From CAZDBA01 sp964503615 (GTDB lineage Bacteria; Planctomycetota; Planctomycetia; Pirellulales; Pirellulaceae), in contig CAZDBA010000037.1 of the NCBI GenBank assembly GCA_964503615.1, positions 1 through 33,430 of the forward strand: 33,430 nt of DNA. Direction: 5' to 3'. Shown piece after piece: positions 31,881 to 33,430 of this stretch. The notes beneath the pieces were generated by a model. The model was given only the letters and a program-made list of their open reading frames with translations, searched no databases and had not been told where the DNA came from. Numbering within the stretch: the first letter of the stretch is position 1; every line of letters begins with the position of its first letter. Both the position numbers and the translations under genes were made by a program.

Positions 31881-33430
31881 ATGCGAACGATCGCCACACC
31901 GCTATTTGTCCTTGGAATCTTTTTCCTGAGCTCTTTTAGTCAAACGACATCAGCGGGAGAACCCGGACTGCAAATCGAGGACGCCAAAGATCCTCGACCG
32001 AATATCGTGTTTCTGTTTGCCGATGACCAGTCAACTTATTCGGTGAATTGCTATGGAAACCCGGACGTTCAAACGCCCAATATGGACCAGCTTGCCCGAG
32101 ACGGCGTAGCGTTTGACAAACATTACAATACGACTGCGATTTGCATGGCCAGTCGCTCGAATGTTTTTACCGGTATGTACGAGTACAAAACCGGTTGCAA
32201 TTTTCTTCACGGCAAAATGCGGCCTGAGGTTTGGGCAAAATCGTATCCAATACTGTTGCGAGAGTCGGGTTACCTTACGGCGTTTGCCGGCAAATTTGGC
32301 ATGGAAGTACAAGGCAAAGGAATTTGCCGAGATGATTTCGATTTCTGGGGTGGCTCGCCTGGCCAAACCGATTTTAAGACAGCCAAAAACAAATCGATAC
32401 GTAAGTATGCCAAGCAATATCCACACTCGACACTTGCCTATGGTGCGTTCGGACAAGATGTAATCCGCGAATCGGTCGCGCAGAACAAACCGTTTTGCTT
32501 GTCGATCAGCTTCAAAGCTCCACACAAACCGGCGATTCCGGACCCACGCTTCGATCATATCTACGAAGGCAAGAAATTTACCAAGCCTGCTAATTTTGGG
32601 CGTGAGTTTGGTGAGCACCTTTCGCCGCAAAGTAAATCTGGACGACAATACCCGCGGTTTTCCGAATGGCGTTATGACACCGACTACGACGGCGAGATGA
32701 GAAAATACCATCAGCAGGTTTACGGTATTGATGTGGCGGTGGGGATGATCCGGGATGAACTGGAAGCTCAGGGCGTTACCGGTAATACGGTCGTGTTTTA
32801 CACTAGCGACAACGGATACATCTGTGGCTCGCACGGCTATGGTTCAAAAGTTCTTCCGATGGAAGAATCTTCTCGCGTCCCATTGATGATTTACGCACCT
32901 GACAGTCCGTTGAACGGCAAGCAACTTCGGTGCGATCGCCTGACAGGCAATATCGACTTTGCACCCACGATTCTCGAACTGGCCGGTTTACCCGTCCCAG
33001 AAAACATGGATGGAAAAAGCCTACTCGGATTGCTGGAAGATCCAACCGAAGGTGGCCACGAACAACTGGCCTTTATAAATGTTTACGGTCGGATGCCCAC
33101 ACGCAGTTTGACCTGCATCACACGGCAACACAAATACACTTACTGGTGGTACAGCAACGAAGAAATGGATCCGGTCGAAGAGTTGTTTGATCTTGAAAAC
33201 GATCCACAGGAGCTTACGAATCTTGCCAACGACACCTCGTCGACTCTCGAAGTGATGCGATTGCGGTACGACGAAGAGATCGCAAAGTGGAAATCGAACG
33301 CGGTCGACTACAACGATTATGAAAGATTCGGTGTGCTTTTCGACAGAAACATCCCCTACGCTGAAAAAGAGGGTTTGGATTCCCAACGCATCAAAAAGCG
33401 AGAGCAGGACAAAAAGAAAAAAGCTGTTCC
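31881..33430 (+). CDS. Secreted sulfatase, partial (C-terminal end beyond window)
   Basis: The frame is open from ATG 31881 to the window end, giving 516 codons, so probably only the last residues are missing. A signal peptide (about 1-25) is followed by PNIVFLFADDQS, whose Asp48-Asp49 bind calcium. The active-site signature CMASRSNVFTG has Cys88, converted to formylglycine by an FGE-type enzyme, in the Cys-x-Ala-x-Arg pattern. Further marks are GKFGME, SFKAPHKPAIP, VVFYTSDNGYICGSHG (second metal site with Asn), VPLMIYAP, and the C-terminal ELFDLENDPQELTNLA. It probably desulfates algal polysaccharides; planctomycetes carry many such enzymes. The highly basic tail (KKREQDKKKK) is unusual. Confidence 0.94.
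   Translation, partial: MRTIATPLFVLGIFFLSSFSQTTSAGEPGLQIEDAKDPRPNIVFLFADDQSTYSVNCYGNPDVQTPNMDQLARDGVAFDKHYNTTAICMASRSNVFTGMYEYKTGCNFLHGKMRPEVWAKSYPILLRESGYLTAFAGKFGMEVQGKGICRDDFDFWGGSPGQTDFKTAKNKSIRKYAKQYPHSTLAYGAFGQDVIRESVAQNKPFCLSISFKAPHKPAIPDPRFDHIYEGKKFTKPANFGREFGEHLSPQSKSGRQYPRFSEWRYDTDYDGEMRKYHQQVYGIDVAVGMIRDELEAQGVTGNTVVFYTSDNGYICGSHGYGSKVLPMEESSRVPLMIYAPDSPLNGKQLRCDRLTGNIDFAPTILELAGLPVPENMDGKSLLGLLEDPTEGGHEQLAFINVYGRMPTRSLTCITRQHKYTYWWYSNEEMDPVEELFDLENDPQELTNLANDTSSTLEVMRLRYDEEIAKWKSNAVDYNDYERFGVLFDRNIPYAEKEGLDSQRIKKREQDKKKKAV

Noticed and set aside
1..33430. tRNA, rRNA, CRISPR, insertion sequence or prophage genes
   Set aside because: No cloverleaf-like sequence, regularly spaced direct repeats, transposase or phage protein was recognised on either strand.

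Overview
The window looks like chromosomal DNA from a planctomycete, most likely of the Pirellulaceae/Rhodopirellula type. The evidence is the set of phylum-typical families: a DUF1559 pseudopilin-like protein with the H-x9-DG motif, a cytochrome-like DUF1592-type protein paired with a DUF1552 Tat protein, a DUF1598-like secreted protein, a YTV-type cell-surface protein, a secreted Cys/Ala/Pro-repeat protein, a sulfatase and an NPYESP-start membrane protein. Starts are often GTG or TTG and ribosome binding sites are often weak. The sequence contains three 100-N scaffold gaps (5546-5645, 11990-12089, 16432-16531). Each is flanked by identical sequence on both sides, so they look like unmerged contig overlaps or collapsed repeats. 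I see no tRNA, rRNA, CRISPR array, insertion sequence or prophage.

Layout. 1-901 (-): DUF1598-like secreted protein, cut by the window edge. 1238-2107 (-): family 4 uracil-DNA glycosylase, divergent from der (2334-3704 +). 3755-5516 (+): a small zinc-ribbon membrane protein and a secreted alpha/beta hydrolase. 5783-6277 (+): thiol peroxidase with a strong terminator. 6452-7240 (-): nitroreductase. 7322-11986 (-): four closely packed glycosyltransferase genes, probably an operon for a surface glycan or glycolipid, preceded by a DUF1559 protein (12185-13141 -). 13528-15723 (-): an M28 aminopeptidase and RNase PH. 15922-16731 (-): the CCAPAP repeat protein. 17048-18511 (-): the redox protein described below. 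18617-19117 (-): DinB-like protein. 19271-20950 (-): YTV-type protein. 21392-22120 (+): lipoate ligase-like protein. 22147-22752 (-): lipoprotein. 23034-23360 (-): HU. 23767-28603 (+): DUF1592-type protein, DUF1552 protein and ribD, with overlapping ends. 28716-30059 (-): hisS. 30187-30642 (-): YkgJ-like Cys-cluster protein. 30827-31681 (+): M50-like membrane protein. 31881-end (+): sulfatase.

Main discovery. A simple ORF search splits the locus at 17048-18511 (-) into two pieces at a TGA. The two pieces are in the same frame, and the TGA sits exactly where a thioredoxin-fold protein has the first Cys of its CxxC motif (FASW-[TGA]-AGCRK). A hairpin with the properties of a bacterial SECIS element follows, its apical loop starting 24 nt after the TGA. 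The best reading is one 487-residue secreted selenoprotein with an N-terminal UxxC redoxin domain, a helical TPR-like middle and a C-terminal domain resembling the N-terminal (alpha) domain of DsbD, which carries a second Cys pair. This would be an exported redox relay on one chain. A tpx gene lies elsewhere in the window but is not adjacent. The selenocysteine machinery is not in the window.
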